Made by a program: the position numbers and the translations under genes. A stretch of DNA of 64,000 nucleotides. It comes from Proteles cristata cristata (taxonomy: Eukaryota > Chordata > Mammalia > Carnivora > Hyaenidae). The notes under the pieces were generated by a model. The model ran no database searches. It saw only the letters and a list, made by a program, of their open reading frames with translations, and was not told where the DNA came from. Shown in pieces: positions 1-10,109 of this stretch. Every line of letters begins with the position of its first letter. The stretch's first letter is position 1. The stretch is taken from positions 372,001 through 436,000 of the forward strand of contig JAESUZ010001519.1 of NCBI GenBank assembly GCA_017311185.1, written 5' to 3'.

Positions 1-407
1 TTATGGAAGGTACTTGGTGAGTAACCATGTGATAAAGAAGAGGTGATGCTAATGTGGCTGTTTATGCCATTATAATTAGATTAACCAGCAAGCTCTTCTT
101 CCATTAAGCTCATTTATAACAGTGAAAGTACAGAGTGGGATGTTGCATTAAAAAAATGTTATGAAGATTCAGGAGTATTTTCTCAATCTCCCATTATATG
201 AAGGTACAAATTTATGGATTAAAATGACATTTAAGATGGAAATTTAGAAAAGAAGGCAGTATAGATGTTAAGATAATAAAAGTTTATCAGTAAACATGTT
301 TATGTCAGTATTTTCTAATTTAGAAAAAATGAGTAGGAGAACATGAAGAAAATTAAATAAGCAATTCATTTCTTTACTTTTACCAAAGGATCAAGCAATC
401 TTGTAAC
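1..407. other. AT-rich sequence without recognised feature
   Basis: Low-complexity-biased, A+T-rich DNA with frequent stops in all frames. I see no family-diagnostic repeat, RNA gene or exon-like segment. It ends where the Tigger1-like element begins. Confidence 0.5.
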
Positions 408-633
408 CAGGCCCAGAAACACCTTGGAGATATTCTAGGTCTGGTTCCAGACCCCCACAATAAAGCAAATATCATAATAAAGTGAATTGAATGAATTTTT
501 TAGTTTCCTAGTGCATATAAAAGTTAGGTTTACACTACACTATAGCCATAATATAAGACCATATGTCTAAAATAATATTTTATAAAAATATAAAGTATAA
601 AATACATACTTTAGTTAAAAATACTCTATTGCT
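408..633. mobile_element. Tigger1-like DNA transposon, left part
   Basis: The segment starts with a degenerate terminal inverted repeat (accttggagatatt) and continues with blocks diagnostic of Tigger1-type TcMar elements: ggttccagacccccacaataaagc and gtgcatataaaagttaggtttacactacac. It stops at tactctattgct and resumes after 3215. The element has no transposase-coding centre, so it is an internally deleted non-autonomous copy, similar to the Tigger1a derivatives described in carnivores. Family assignment comes from memory of the consensus; the exact subfamily is uncertain. Confidence 0.8.
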
Positions 634-639
634 ATCACA

Positions 640-2766
640 TATTGGGTTACAAATCAGCCCTCAGCAAGTACAAAAAGATTGGCAGCATACTATGCATATT
701 CTCAGACCACAACACTGTGAAACTTGAAATCAACCACAAGAAAAAATTTGGGAGGACCACAAAAGTAGGATTAAAGAACATCCTACTAAAGAATGAATGG
801 GTTAACCAACAAATTAAAGAGGAAATTAAAAACTAAATGGAAGCCAATTAAAATGAAAACATGACATCCAAAAACTCTGAGATGCAGCCAAGGCAAGAAG
901 CATCTGACAAAATACGACATCCATTCTTGATTAAAACAAAAAACCCTCAAGAAAGTAGGGATAGAAGGAACATCCCTCAAGATCATTAAGGCCATATACA
1001 AAAGACCCACAGCTAATATGGTCCTCAATGGGGAAAAACTGAGAGCTTTCCCCTTAAGGTCAAGAACACGACAGGGATGTCGACTCTCACCACTGTTGTT
1101 TAACATAGTGTTGGAAGTTCTAGCCTCAATAATCAGACAGCAAAAAGAAATAAAAGGCATTCCAATCAGCAAGGAAGAGGTCAAACTTTCACTCTTCACA
1201 GATGACGTGATGCTGTATGTGCAAAACCCAAAAGACTCCACTAAAAAACTGCTAGAACTGATACATGAATTCAGTAAAGTCACAGGATATAAATCAATGT
1301 ACAGAAATTGGCTGCATGTCTATAAACCAATAATGAAGCAGCAGAAAGAGAAATCAAGGAATTGATCCCATTCACAGCTGCACCAAGAACAATAAAATAC
1401 CTAGGAATAAACTTAACTAAACAGGTAAAAGATTTGTGTGCAGAAAACTATAGAAAGCTTATGAAAGAAATTGAAGAAGATACAAAAAACCAGAAAAACA
1501 TTCTATGCTCATGGATTGAAAGAACAAATATTGTTAAAATATCAATATTACCCAAAGCAGTGTACACATTCAATGCAATCCCTATCAAAATAACACCAGC
1601 AGTCCTCACAGAGCTAGAACAAACAATCTGAAAATTTGTATAGAACTAGAAAGACCCCAAATAGCCAAAGTAATGTTGAAAAGAAAATCAAAGGTGGAGG
1701 CATCGCTATCCTGGATGCAAGCGGTATTACAAAGCTATAGTCACCAAGACAGTGTGTACTGGCGCAAATACAAACAGAACAATGGAATGGAATTGAGAGC
1801 CCACAAATGGAACCACAAATGTATGGCCAACTCATCTCTGGCAAAGCTGGAAAGATTATCCAGTGGAAGAAAGAGAGTCTTTTCAGCAAGTGGTGTTAGG
1901 AAAACTGGGCAGCGACACGCAGAAAAATGAACCTGGGCCACTTTCTTATACTATACACAAAAGTAAACTCGAAATGGATGAAAGGCCTAGATGTAGGATA
2001 GGAAGCCATCAAAACCCCAGAGGAGAAAATGGAGAGCAACCTCCTTGACCTTAGGTGCAATGACTTCTTACGTCACAAGTCTCCAGTGTGAAGGGACACA
2101 AAAGCAAAAGTAAAACCATTGGCCTCATCAAGATAAAAAGCTTCTGCACAGTGAAGGAAACAATCAACAAAACTAAAAGGCAACCAACGGAATGGGAGCG
2201 GATAATGGCAAATGACATATCAGATAAAAGGTTAGTATTCAATATCTATAAAAAAGTCCTCAAACTCAGCACCCAAAAAACAAAGAATCCAGTGAAGAAA
2301 TGGCAGACGACACGAACAGACACTTTTCCAAAGAAGACATGCCGATGGCTAACAGACACATGAAAAGGTGCTCAACGTCACTCATCATCAGGGACATACA
2401 AATCAAAACCACAATGAGATGCCACCTCACACTTGTCATCGTGGCTAAAATTAACAACTCAGGAAACAACACATATTGGTGAGGATGCAGAGAAAGGGGA
2501 AACTTTTGCACTGCTGGTGGGAATGCAAAGTGTTGCAGCCAATCTGGAGAACGGTAGGGAAGTTCCTCAAAAAATTAAAAACAGAACTACCCTACAACCT
2601 AGCAATTGCACTACTAGGCATTTATCCAGAGGATATAAAAATGTTAATTCGAAGGGGTACTTGCTGCCCAATGTTTATAGCAGCACTATCAACAACAGCC
2701 AAATTATGGAAAAAACCCACATATCCATTGACTGATGAATGGTAAAGAAGATGTGCCATAAATATA

Positions 2767-2797
<31 letters not shown>

Positions 2798-2950
2798 GTA
2801 CATTTACTATATACAGATAATGAAATAATTCTTGGTGATCAAAAAGGATGAGATCTAGGCATTTGCAACAACATGGTTGGAACTAGAGTTTATTATGCTA
2901 AGCAAAATAAGTCAGAGAAAGATAAACATATGATTTCACTCATATATGGA
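640..2950 (+). pseudogene. L1 ORF2 remnants (endonuclease end, RT, C-terminus)
   Basis: ORF2 encodes the L1 endonuclease/reverse transcriptase that drives target-primed insertion. Open pieces alternate between frames. 642-836 is the end of the endonuclease (SALSKYKKI...). 1018-1365 is the RT core with [15 protein letters not shown] and a catalytic-box equivalent FTDD at 1195-1206, where the usual alanine has become threonine. 1362-1631 and later pieces carry the thumb and C-terminal Cys region (LLHCWWECK near 2500). Frameshifts, stops and the missing 5' part make it non-functional. Confidence 0.9.
2762..2801. repeat. (TA)n-rich microsatellite inside L1
   Basis: Alternating atatacatatgtgtatatatat sequence within the L1 C-terminal region. 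It probably grew from the L1 atatacaatgg segment. Confidence 0.8.
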
Positions 2951-3215
2951 ATTTAAGAAACAAAACATGAACAAAGCGGAAGGGCAGAAAAAATAAGATA
3001 AAATGTTGAGGAAGGCAAACCATAAGAGACTCGTAAATACAGAGAACAAACTGAGGGTTGCTGGAGGGGACGTGGGGGGGATGGGCATCAAGGAGGGGAC
3101 TTGTGATGAGCACTGGGTGTTATACATAAGTAATGAATCACTAAATCTACTCCTGAAACTATTATTATACTATATGTTATCTAACTTGGATTTAAATAAA
3201 ATAAAATAAAAAAGT

Positions 3216-3469
3216 AACTTTATTGCTAAAAAATGGTAACCAGCATCTGAGCTTTCAGAAAGCTATAATCACTGACCACAGATTACCATAGCAAAAAATA
3301 ATAATAATCACAACGTTTGAAATATTGTGATATTTACCAGAGTGGACCCAGAGACTCAATGTAAGCACATGGTTTTGGAAAAATGGTACCTATAGGCTTA
3401 CTCAAAGCAGGGTTGCCACAAACCTTCAATCTTTTTTAAAAAATGCAATAAAGGGAAGAGGTCTGCCAG
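3216..3469. mobile_element. Tigger1-like DNA transposon, right part
   Basis: Continuation of the element at 408-633. It has tattgctaaaaaatggtaac, catctgagctttcag, cactgaccacagattacc, aatattgtgatatttaccag and the right end gcaataaagggaagaggtctgcc, the degenerate inverted counterpart of the left terminus, followed by ta. Together the two parts make about 480 bp, far short of the 2.4 kb autonomous Tigger1. Confidence 0.8.
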
Positions 3470-4365
3470 TAAGAACATTTCCAGTCTCTGTTCATGCCAG
3501 AGTGACAGAATTTCATTCTCTCCCTTCTAATCAAGGACTTGCCTCCTTGGAAAACTCTGGAAACGCTCCTGCCTTCCTCGTGGATCTTCCGAAGTAAACT
3601 AGCATATTAACTACAAAATACTCCCTATTAAATACAATCCCTCTGTTATAACTGCTGTTGCAATGCTGTCAAGAGATACTTGCAGCCATTTTTCCAAATT
3701 TTATCCAAATAAATGACATTTTAGTACGGATATTTTTTTAAAAATGAGTATAAAACTATCATTTAAAATTATTTTTTAAACCCTCCTTTTTACTAAGCAT
3801 TTGCTATTAATGGGAGTATGATGTTGAGTATTTTACATATATATATAAAACCAGCTGCTCACAGCTCTATTTCTACTAATTGTATGACCATGGAAAATAC
3901 TCTTCAAACTCAATTTTCTCACAGATAAAGTGGATATAACAAAAATACTGTCTACTTGGTACACATGTTGAAATGATTCATGAAGATAATAAATTTCACA
4001 TATCTGCCAAAGTGCCTAGAATATGCTATGTATCCAATATTAGTTACTAACTTTTAAAATTATATGCTAAATACACGGTGATTCTTTAATTTTCAGAATT
4101 ATTTTATTTATTGATGATTGCCCTGTAGAGTTGTTGGGTTTTTTTAGCTACCATACTCTCTATCTAGAATTATATGAGAATGTCTTTTTCTGTACAACTG
4201 GTTCAAGGTATAAGAACTGAAAAAATAAATATTAAGATCTAAACCAAATCAGACACTGAGAATGAATTCTTCCTAGCAAAAATGTTCTGTATATCCAAAC
4301 AGCAGAAATATTTGGAAATTATTAAGATTCTTAGACTCTAGATTTCACATACTCTGTGTTACATT
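3470..4365. other. Low-repeat AT-rich sequence
   Basis: No recognised repeat, exon or RNA gene over about 900 bp. Short stretches such as ttctcacagataaagtggatata and acatgttgaaatgattcatgaagataa (3915-3990) weakly resemble a MIR core, but too little is preserved to call it. Confidence 0.5.
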
Positions 4366-4382
4366 AAGTATACTTTTCTTTA

Positions 4383-4585
4383 GGGGCGCCTGGGTGGCTT
4401 AGTCGGTTGAGCGTCCGACTTTCACTTAGGTCATGATCTCACGGTTCGTGGGTTTGAGCCCCGCGTCGGGCTCTGTGCTGACTGCCAGTTCAGAGCCTGG
4501 AGTCTGTTTCAGTCTGTGACTCCCTCTCTCTCTGACCCTCCCCTGCTCACGCTGTCTCTCTCTCTGTCTCCTAGAAAAAAAAAAA
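4383..4585 (+). mobile_element. SINEC_Fc-type SINE, young subfamily
   Basis: Full-length copy: tRNA-Lys-derived head (ggggcgcctgggtggcttag), A box/B box-like body (gggtttgagcccc), CT-rich middle and poly(A). A perfect 17-base TSD (aagtatacttttcttta) lies at 4366-4382 and 4586-4602. It carries the subfamily markers tgactgccag, cagtctgtgactccc and tcctagaaa. The intact flanks and near-consensus body point to recent insertion. Confidence 0.97.
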
Positions 4586-4637
4586 AAGTATACTTTTCTT
4601 TATTCAACAGCATAGGGAAAAATGCAAATTGGACTAT

Positions 4638-5105
4638 TTGCTATTCCATCTTTATTTTGGAGGTGGTAATAATATATCAGCAACAAACATATACAAAAAT
4701 AGAAGAAAGCACGATGATATAGTATTTCAGATATTTTCATTTTATTTTATTTAAATTTTTTTTTTTAGGTTTTTAAATTATTTTTGAGAGTCAGAGAGTC
4801 AGAGTGCGAGCAGGGGAGGGTCAGAGAGAGAGGGAGACACAGAATCCAAAGACAGGCTCCAGGCTCTGAGCTGTCAGCACAGAACCTGATGCGGGGCTTG
4901 AACCCACGAACTGTGAGATCGTGACCTGACCCGAAATCGGACACTTAACTGACTGAGCCACCCAGGCGCCCCCAGATATTTTCAATTTTAAAACTTTGCC
5001 AATATTCTCTCTTTATTTGGAGATGGTAGTAATATGTCAGTAACAAACATATAAAATAGGAAAGGCACAATGGTGTAATATTTCACCTGTTTTCATTTTA
5101 AAACT
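4638..5105. repeat. Diverged local tandem duplication (about 110-bp unit)
   Basis: Copy 1 (about 4638-4745) and copy 2 (about 4996-5105) align with a handful of substitutions and small indels. Matching pairs are taatatatcagcaacaaaca / taatatgtcagtaacaaaca and agcacgatgatatagtattt / ggcacaatggtgtaatattt. Both units end in ttcattttatt / ttcattttaaaac. The SINE at 4745-4973 was inserted at the end of copy 1 and now separates them. This appears to be an ancestral tandem duplication rather than a dispersed repeat family. Confidence 0.75.
4745..4973 (-). mobile_element. SINEC_Fc-type SINE
   Basis: Reverse-complement copy beginning with a poly(T) tail and ending in gccacccaggcgccccc. A TSD reading agatattttca lies on both sides (4729-4739 and 4974-4984). 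The body is older than the young subfamily: it reads gagctgtcagcacag rather than gagctggcagtcagcacag. Confidence 0.95.
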
Positions 5106-5289
5106 TGACTAAGTCTAAGACATTCTTTTTATTCCTATCTTTCTTACAACATAAAGTGAAAGGAGAGTTGTGAATATTTTACTGCAAGACATATAGCTTC
5201 TTCTGGTATTTTGGTATTTTGTTATTCTAATATTTAAATAGTGTGGACAATTGAACATTATTTCATTTAGAGGACACATTTCAACTCCT

Positions 5290-5915
5290 ACATGCTAATG
5301 CTTGTGACAAATGTTATTGAGCATCTTTCCATGTACTTAGGTGACATTAATATATCTTTTGTGAACTATCTGTCAAATCATTTGCCCATTTAAAAAAAAT
5401 AGGTTGTTTGTTTTCTTTTTACCGACTTTTGAAAGTTATTTATATTCTGGGTGCAAACGTTTGGTTACATGTATGATTGGCAATAGTTTTCTCTCAGGTT
5501 ATAAGCTTGTCTTTTCACTCTCTTAAGGTCTTTTGCAGAAGAGAAGGTTTTGATTTTCATGATGTCCAATTTAAATATATATTCCATACCCTTGCTGATT
5601 GTCTATTTAGGTTTTGTATCAATTACGTAGAAAGAAGTGTAAAAGTCACCAACTATAACTGGATGTATCTGTTTTTCTTTCCAGTTCAAGATTTTGCTTT
5701 ATGTATTTTGAAGTTCATTTTTAGATGAAGACACATTTAAAATTATTGTGTGTTATTGATGGATTGACCCTTTTATCTTTTTAAAATTCTGGTCATTTCC
5801 CTTGCTCTGAATTCAGTGTTATTTGATATTAATACAGATAACCGCACTTCGTTTTGGTTAGTGTTTGCTTGATATGTCATTTTCTATCTTTTTGCTTTCA
5901 ATCTACCATTAAAGG
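5290..5915 (-). mobile_element. Ancient antisense L1 (L1M type) fragments
   Basis: Two diverged blocks of ORF2 read on the minus strand. 5290-5600 matches the C-terminal region (gagcatctttccatgtactt, catttgcccattt, tttgattttcatgatgtcca). 5600-5915 matches a much more 5' ORF2 region (gaaagaagtgtaaaagtcac, atggattgacccttttat). The junction implies an internal deletion or two copies. The divergence is much greater than in the carnivore L1s nearby. Confidence 0.7.
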
Positions 5916-6470
5916 AAGTCAGGGCTGGAGAGTAGTTTCGGTGGTAAAAGCAGATTTTATTCAGGAAATATTACAATAGGGGAAAAGAGACTTAGTTCAG
6001 AACTGGGCTCAATTTTGAATTCAACAGGGACAAGTGGACCTGTATAGCCAACAAATGGGTTGGAGGTTAGTGGATAGAAAACTACTAAGAAAAGGGGCGC
6101 CTGGATGGCTCAATGGTTAAGCATTTAACTTTGGCTCAGGTCATGATCTCATGGTCGAGCCCCACCTCAGGCTCTGTGCTGACAGCTCAGAGCCTGGAGT
6201 CCACTTCAGATTCTATGTCTCCCTTTCTCTCTGCCCCTTCCTCACTCACACTCTCTCTCATAAATAAACAAACATTAAAAACCTTTAAAAAGATTTTTAA
6301 GAAACTACTAAGGAGAAAGAACAGTAAGATGGGGGTGGGAGAATCCCAGCTAAAAGTACTCACAGACTCTTGCTGCAGGCAGACCAGAGTACTGAGATAT
6401 CACCTGGGGGATGGTAGAGAAGAAATTTGCTCAGACATTGGAGGTGATCAGATATCAAGGGTGGGGTCCC
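5916..6470. other. Unassigned sequence split by a SINE
   Basis: 5916-6077 and 6316-6470 are not L1-like. The text agcagattttattcagg...gggaaaagagac and gtactcacagactcttgctg has the look of an old interspersed repeat, but I cannot name the family. No open frame of note. Confidence 0.4.
6095..6297 (+). mobile_element. SINEC_Fc-type SINE
   Basis: Complete copy with a small deletion in the B-box region (atggtcgagccccacc). The TSD gaaa-ctactaag-aaa lies at 6078-6094 and again from 6299 (gaaactactaaggagaaa). The tail aaacattaaaaacctttaaaaa is degraded. Confidence 0.93.
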
Positions 6471-7303
6471 ATTTCATTTTCTTATATGTAGTTATTCAGT
6501 TTTCCCAGAACCATTTGTTGAAGAGATTATCCTTTCCTTGTATAGTCTTGGTTCCTGTGTCAAATATTTCTTGGTCATAGATATGGGTGTTCATTTCTGG
6601 GCTCTTGATTCTGTTCTATTGGCCCTTGTGTGTATTTTTATGCCAGTACCACATTGTTTGCATGACTATAGCTTTGTAGTATAGAACACTTCATGAATTC
6701 GCATGTCATCCCATGCTAATCATTTCTGTATCGTTCCAAATTTAGTGTATGTGCTGTTGAAGTGAGCACACCATAGCTTTGTGGTACAGGTTAAAATCAG
6801 GAAGTGTGATACCTCCAGCTCTGTTCTTTCTCAGGATTGTTTGGCTAGTCAGAGTCTTTTGTGATTCTACACAAATTTTAGGATTTTTTTTCCTAGATCT
6901 ATGAGAAATGACATGGTAGTTTTGATAAGGATTATATCAAAATCTATAAATGAATCTATAGATGGCTTTGAGTAGTAGCAGCATTTTAACAATATTAATT
7001 CTTCCTATTTATGATGCTATTATGAACAAGATGGGTTTAATTCTTTTACAGAATATTCTGTTTTAGTGTATGCAACTGATCACAGTATGTTGATTTTATT
7101 TTTTTTAATCCTGCGACTTTACTGAATTTGTCATTAGACCTAACAGATTTTTGGTGAAGTCTTTAGGGTTTTCTACATATAAAATCACATCATCTGCAGA
7201 GACTATTTTACTTTTTGTTTGTTTGTTTTGGATGCATTTTATTTCTTTTTCTTGCCTGATTTTCCCAGCCAGGACATAGGACTATGTTGAATAAGAGTGA
7301 TGA

Positions 7304-7503
7304 GGGATGCCTGGGTGGCTCAGTCAGTTAAGCATCCGACTTCGGCTCAGGTCATGATCTCACGGTTCATGGGTTCGAGCCCTGCGTCAGGCTCTGTGCT
7401 GACAGCCAGCTTCAGATTCTGTGTCTCCCTCTCTTTCTGCCCCTTCCCTCCTCATGCTGTCTCTCTCTCAAAAATAAATAAAATATTTTCAAAAATTAAA
7501 AAA
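7304..7503 (+). mobile_element. SINEC_Fc-type SINE
   Basis: Copy in the antisense L1 with a perfect 14-base TSD (aataagagtgatga at 7290-7303 and 7504-7517). It lacks about 15 bases of the usual agcctggagcctg block (gctgacagccagcttcagat), a small internal deletion. Confidence 0.95.
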
Positions 7504-8490
7504 AATAAGAGTGATGAAAGTGAGTGCCCTTATCTAGATCCTGATCTTAGAGGGAAAGAATTCTACATTTCGCCACTGAGCATGATAGTAGCTGTGGGCT
7601 TATCATGTATGGCTTTGTTATACTGAGGTATACCCATTTTGGTAAGGATTTTTATCCAAAGAGGATGTTGTATTTTGTCAAATGCTTTTTCTCTTTCTAG
7701 TGAGATGATCATGTGATTATCTTTCATTTATTAATGAGGTGTATCACATTTATTGATTTGCATATGTTGAACCATCCTTGAATTCCAGGGATAAATCCCT
7801 CCTGGTCATGGTGTATGATCTATTTAACATGCTGCTGAATGCTGTTGGCTAAAATGTTGTTGAGGGTTTTTGCTTTTATCTCTTCATCAGGGATATTGGT
7901 TTGTTTTCCTTTGTTGTAGTCCTTATCTGGCTTTGGTATCAAAGTTACTCTAGCCTCATAAAATGAGTTTGGGAATGTTTTTTTCCTCTTCAATTGTTTG
8001 GAAGAATTTCAGAAGGATTGGCATTAATTGTTCTTTAAACGTTCTCATAAATTTACCAGTGAAATCATCTGGTTCTGGGTTTTCTTCTTTTGTGTGATTT
8101 TGGGTTAATTATTCAAACTCTGTATTCACTGATGATCTGTTCATATTTCCTTTTTCTTCATGATTCAGTCATGGCCATGTGTTCTAGGTTTTCCTAATGT
8201 TAGAGCACAACAGTTTAGATTAGTCTGTTGTGATCCTTTGAATATCTGTGATATCAGTTGTGACGTCTCTTCTTTCATTTATTTTATTTATGAGTCTTCT
8301 TTTTTTTTTTCCTAGTCTAGCTAAAGGCTGGCCTATTTTGTTTACCTTTTTGAAGAGCTAGCTCTTAATTTTGTTGATCTTTTCTATTGTCTTTATAATG
8401 TCCACTTCATTTATTTCTGTTCTGATCTTTGTTATTTCCCTCATTCTGTTAAGCTTGAGCTTGGTTTGTTATTTTTCTTTTTCTTTTTTG

Positions 8491-8653
8491 GTCCATTTTG
8501 AAACAATATTTACTTGTGTATTTAATCAAAGTAACAAAGATTTCAGAGGCAAATACAATAGGTTTTACATTTACATCATTGTCACTAAAACTTAGCTCTC
8601 TTTTAATATCTAGGAGACGTAGTTTACTTGAGTAATCAAATACCAGACGGTAA
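8491..8653 (-). pseudogene. Candidate processed-RNA 3' end (unidentified retrocopy)
   Basis: About 160 bp here does not belong to the surrounding antisense L1, which resumes near 8905 (ttccttgaggtgtaaac). On the minus strand it ends in an A-rich tract (8473-8489 as T on plus) preceded by ATTAAA (8521-8526) at about 30 bases, the arrangement of a polyadenylated transcript. A short minus-strand frame just upstream reads ...VWYLITQVNYVS then stop. I do not recognise the source gene. It could also be an L1 segment too diverged for me to recognise. Confidence 0.35.
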
Positions 8654-8671
8654 AGATTAGGTCTGTTCTTT

Positions 8672-8895
8672 TCTTTCTTTCTTTTTTTTTTTTTAAATGT
8701 TTTATTTATTTCTAGGAGAGAGACAGCATGAGCAGGGGAGGGTCAGAGAGAGAGGGCGTCAGAGACTGAAACAGGCTCCAGGCTCTGAGCTGGCAGTCAG
8801 CACAGAGCCCGACGCGGGGCTCGAACCCACGAACCGTGAGATCATGACCTAAGCGAAAGTCAGACACTTAACCAACTAAGCCACCCAGGTGCCCC
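8672..8895 (-). mobile_element. SINEC_Fc-type SINE, young subfamily
   Basis: Minus-strand copy with subfamily markers (ttctaggagagag, gctggcagtcagcacag, cctaagcgaaagtc, actaagccaccc). The TSD agattaggtctgttcttt (8654-8671) / agattagttctgttcttt (8896-8913) has one mismatch. The T-rich tail includes (CTTT)n. Confidence 0.96.
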
Positions 8896-9145
8896 AGATT
8901 AGTTCTGTTCTTTATCTAATTCCTTGAGGTGTAAACTTAGGTTGGTTGAGATCTAGTTTCTTAATATATGTCTTTATGTCTATGAAGCACCCTCTCAGAG
9001 CTGCTTTCAAAGCATCCTCTAGCTTCTGATGTGTAGTCTTCCCACTTTTATTTGTTTTGAAATATTTTTTGGTTCCCTTTTTTGATTTCTTCTTTCACTC
9101 ATTGGCTGTTCAGGAGTGTGTTGCTTAATATCCACTTGTGGTTGG

Positions 9146-9350
9146 ACAAATCAGAAATGTAAGTAAATCATTACAATTCAGTAATCTAATGCTAAAATAC
9201 ATGTACAAATTAACTGAGCAGGGACTACAAGAGAAGGAGTGATTACGTGTGAAGAGGAGAAAGGGGGTGACTACAAAAGTGGCTGCACTTGAGTTTGTGA
9301 TAGTGAGTCGAAGGGAAGAAGGACACTGTAGGCAGAATTTCTGCAGATTC
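9146..9350. other. Short unassigned segment between L1 and SINE
   Basis: The text gaagaggagaaagggggtgactacaaaagtgg and ggcagaatttctgcag matches nothing I recognise. An antisense frame of 77 codons (9125-9358) has no domain signature and is probably chance. Confidence 0.4.
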
Positions 9351-9362
9351 AAAGCCATTCTC

Positions 9363-9587
9363 GGGGCGCCTGGGTGGCTTAGTCGGTTAAGCGTCTGACT
9401 TTCGCTTAGGTCATGATCTCGCAGTTCGTGGGTTCGAGCCCCGCGTCGGGGCCTGTGCTGACTGCCAGCTCAGAGCCTGGAGCCTGTTTCAGTCTGTGAC
9501 TCCCTCTCTCTGACCCTCCCCTGCTCAGGCTGTCTCTCTCTCTCTCTCTCCTAGAAATAAATAAAACATTAAAAAAATTTTTTAAAA
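9363..9587 (+). mobile_element. SINEC_Fc-type SINE, young subfamily
   Basis: Near-consensus copy with all young markers. Perfect 12-base TSD aaagccattctc at 9351-9362 and 9588-9599. The tail is aaataaataaaacattaaaaa followed by T and A runs. Confidence 0.97.
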
Positions 9588-9685
9588 AAAGCCATTCTCT
9601 TTCATTATTTCTTCTGTTGATGTAAATCATTACTTCTTTATGTAATCAATTATCTTTTCACATGATTTAAAAAAGTAAACTATTG

Positions 9686-9901
9686 GGGCGCCTGGGTGGC
9701 TTAGTCGGTTAAGCGTCCGACTTTCGCTTAGGTCATGATCTCGCGGTTCGTGGGTTGGAGCCCCTCATTGGACTCAAGCCCCTCGTTGGGCTCTGACAGG
9801 TGGGAGCCTGGAGCCTTCTTTGGATTCCATGTCTCCCTCTCTCTGCCCCTCCCTTGCTCATGCTCTCTCTCTTGCTCTCTCAAATAAAATAAATATTTAA
9901 A
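9686..9901 (+). mobile_element. SINEC_Fc-type SINE, chimeric-looking
   Basis: The first about 75 bases carry young-subfamily markers (cttagtcggttaagcgtccg, ctttcgcttagg). The second half instead reads gacaggtgggagcctggagccttctttggattcc with tctcaaataaaataaatat, an older type. A small duplication, cccctcattggactcaag / cccctcgttgggctctga, sits at the join. It may be a gene-conversion or template-switch product. I could not find a clean TSD. Confidence 0.9.
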
Positions 9902-10109
9902 ATAGACGTCTGTAAAAGTGTACCTTTTATATTAGTTAAAAAAACTTTACTACAGAAATAGCTTGAATGGAATTGAGTAATATTTTCAACGAAATCATCT
10001 CTATATTCAGCATATGTTGCAAATAACCATGATTTCAGTACATTTTTCAGTTACTTCTTTTGATAGAGATATGGAATTTTCAGGGAAACTGACTAGTGCT
10101 TATGATCTA
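9902..10109. other. Short low-repeat AT-rich segment
   Basis: About 200 bp with no recognised repeat or exon-like structure. Confidence 0.4.

Larger units (their letters stand above)
634..3214 (+). mobile_element. L1 retrotransposon, 5'-truncated, inserted in Tigger1-like element
   Basis: The sequence enters L1 ORF2 inside the endonuclease domain and runs through reverse transcriptase, the C-terminal region and a G-rich 3'UTR (3055-3110) to an A-rich end with ttggatttaaataaaataaaa. The flanking repeats actctattgct (623-633) and actttattgct (3216-3226) are the TSD, one mismatch. An internal deletion is evident near 900-945, where the sequence jumps from the end of the endonuclease region toward the RT core. 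A (TA)n tract at 2762-2801 lies in the C-terminal region. Confidence 0.93.
6470..9145 (-). mobile_element. Antisense L1 ORF2 segment, 3' and 5' ends missing
   Basis: A long ORF2-derived block on the minus strand. Its left end (cccagaaccatttgttgaag) lies inside ORF2, so the L1 3' end is missing. The RT catalytic motif on the minus strand around 7183-7203 reads SADDVILY instead of FADD. The right end (ttcactcattggctgttcag...taatatccac) is upstream of the RT. Two SINEs (7304-7503, 8672-8895) and a foreign 3'-end-like insert (8491-8653) interrupt it. Frames are broken throughout. Confidence 0.88.

Noticed and set aside
786..1283. 165-codon minus-strand frame
   Set aside because: It is the antisense of L1 ORF2 (RT region); the plus-strand match explains it fully.
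4383..4585. tRNA gene call from A-box/B-box-like sequence
   Set aside because: These motifs belong to tRNA-Lys-derived SINE heads, found in all copies here; none forms a complete tRNA.
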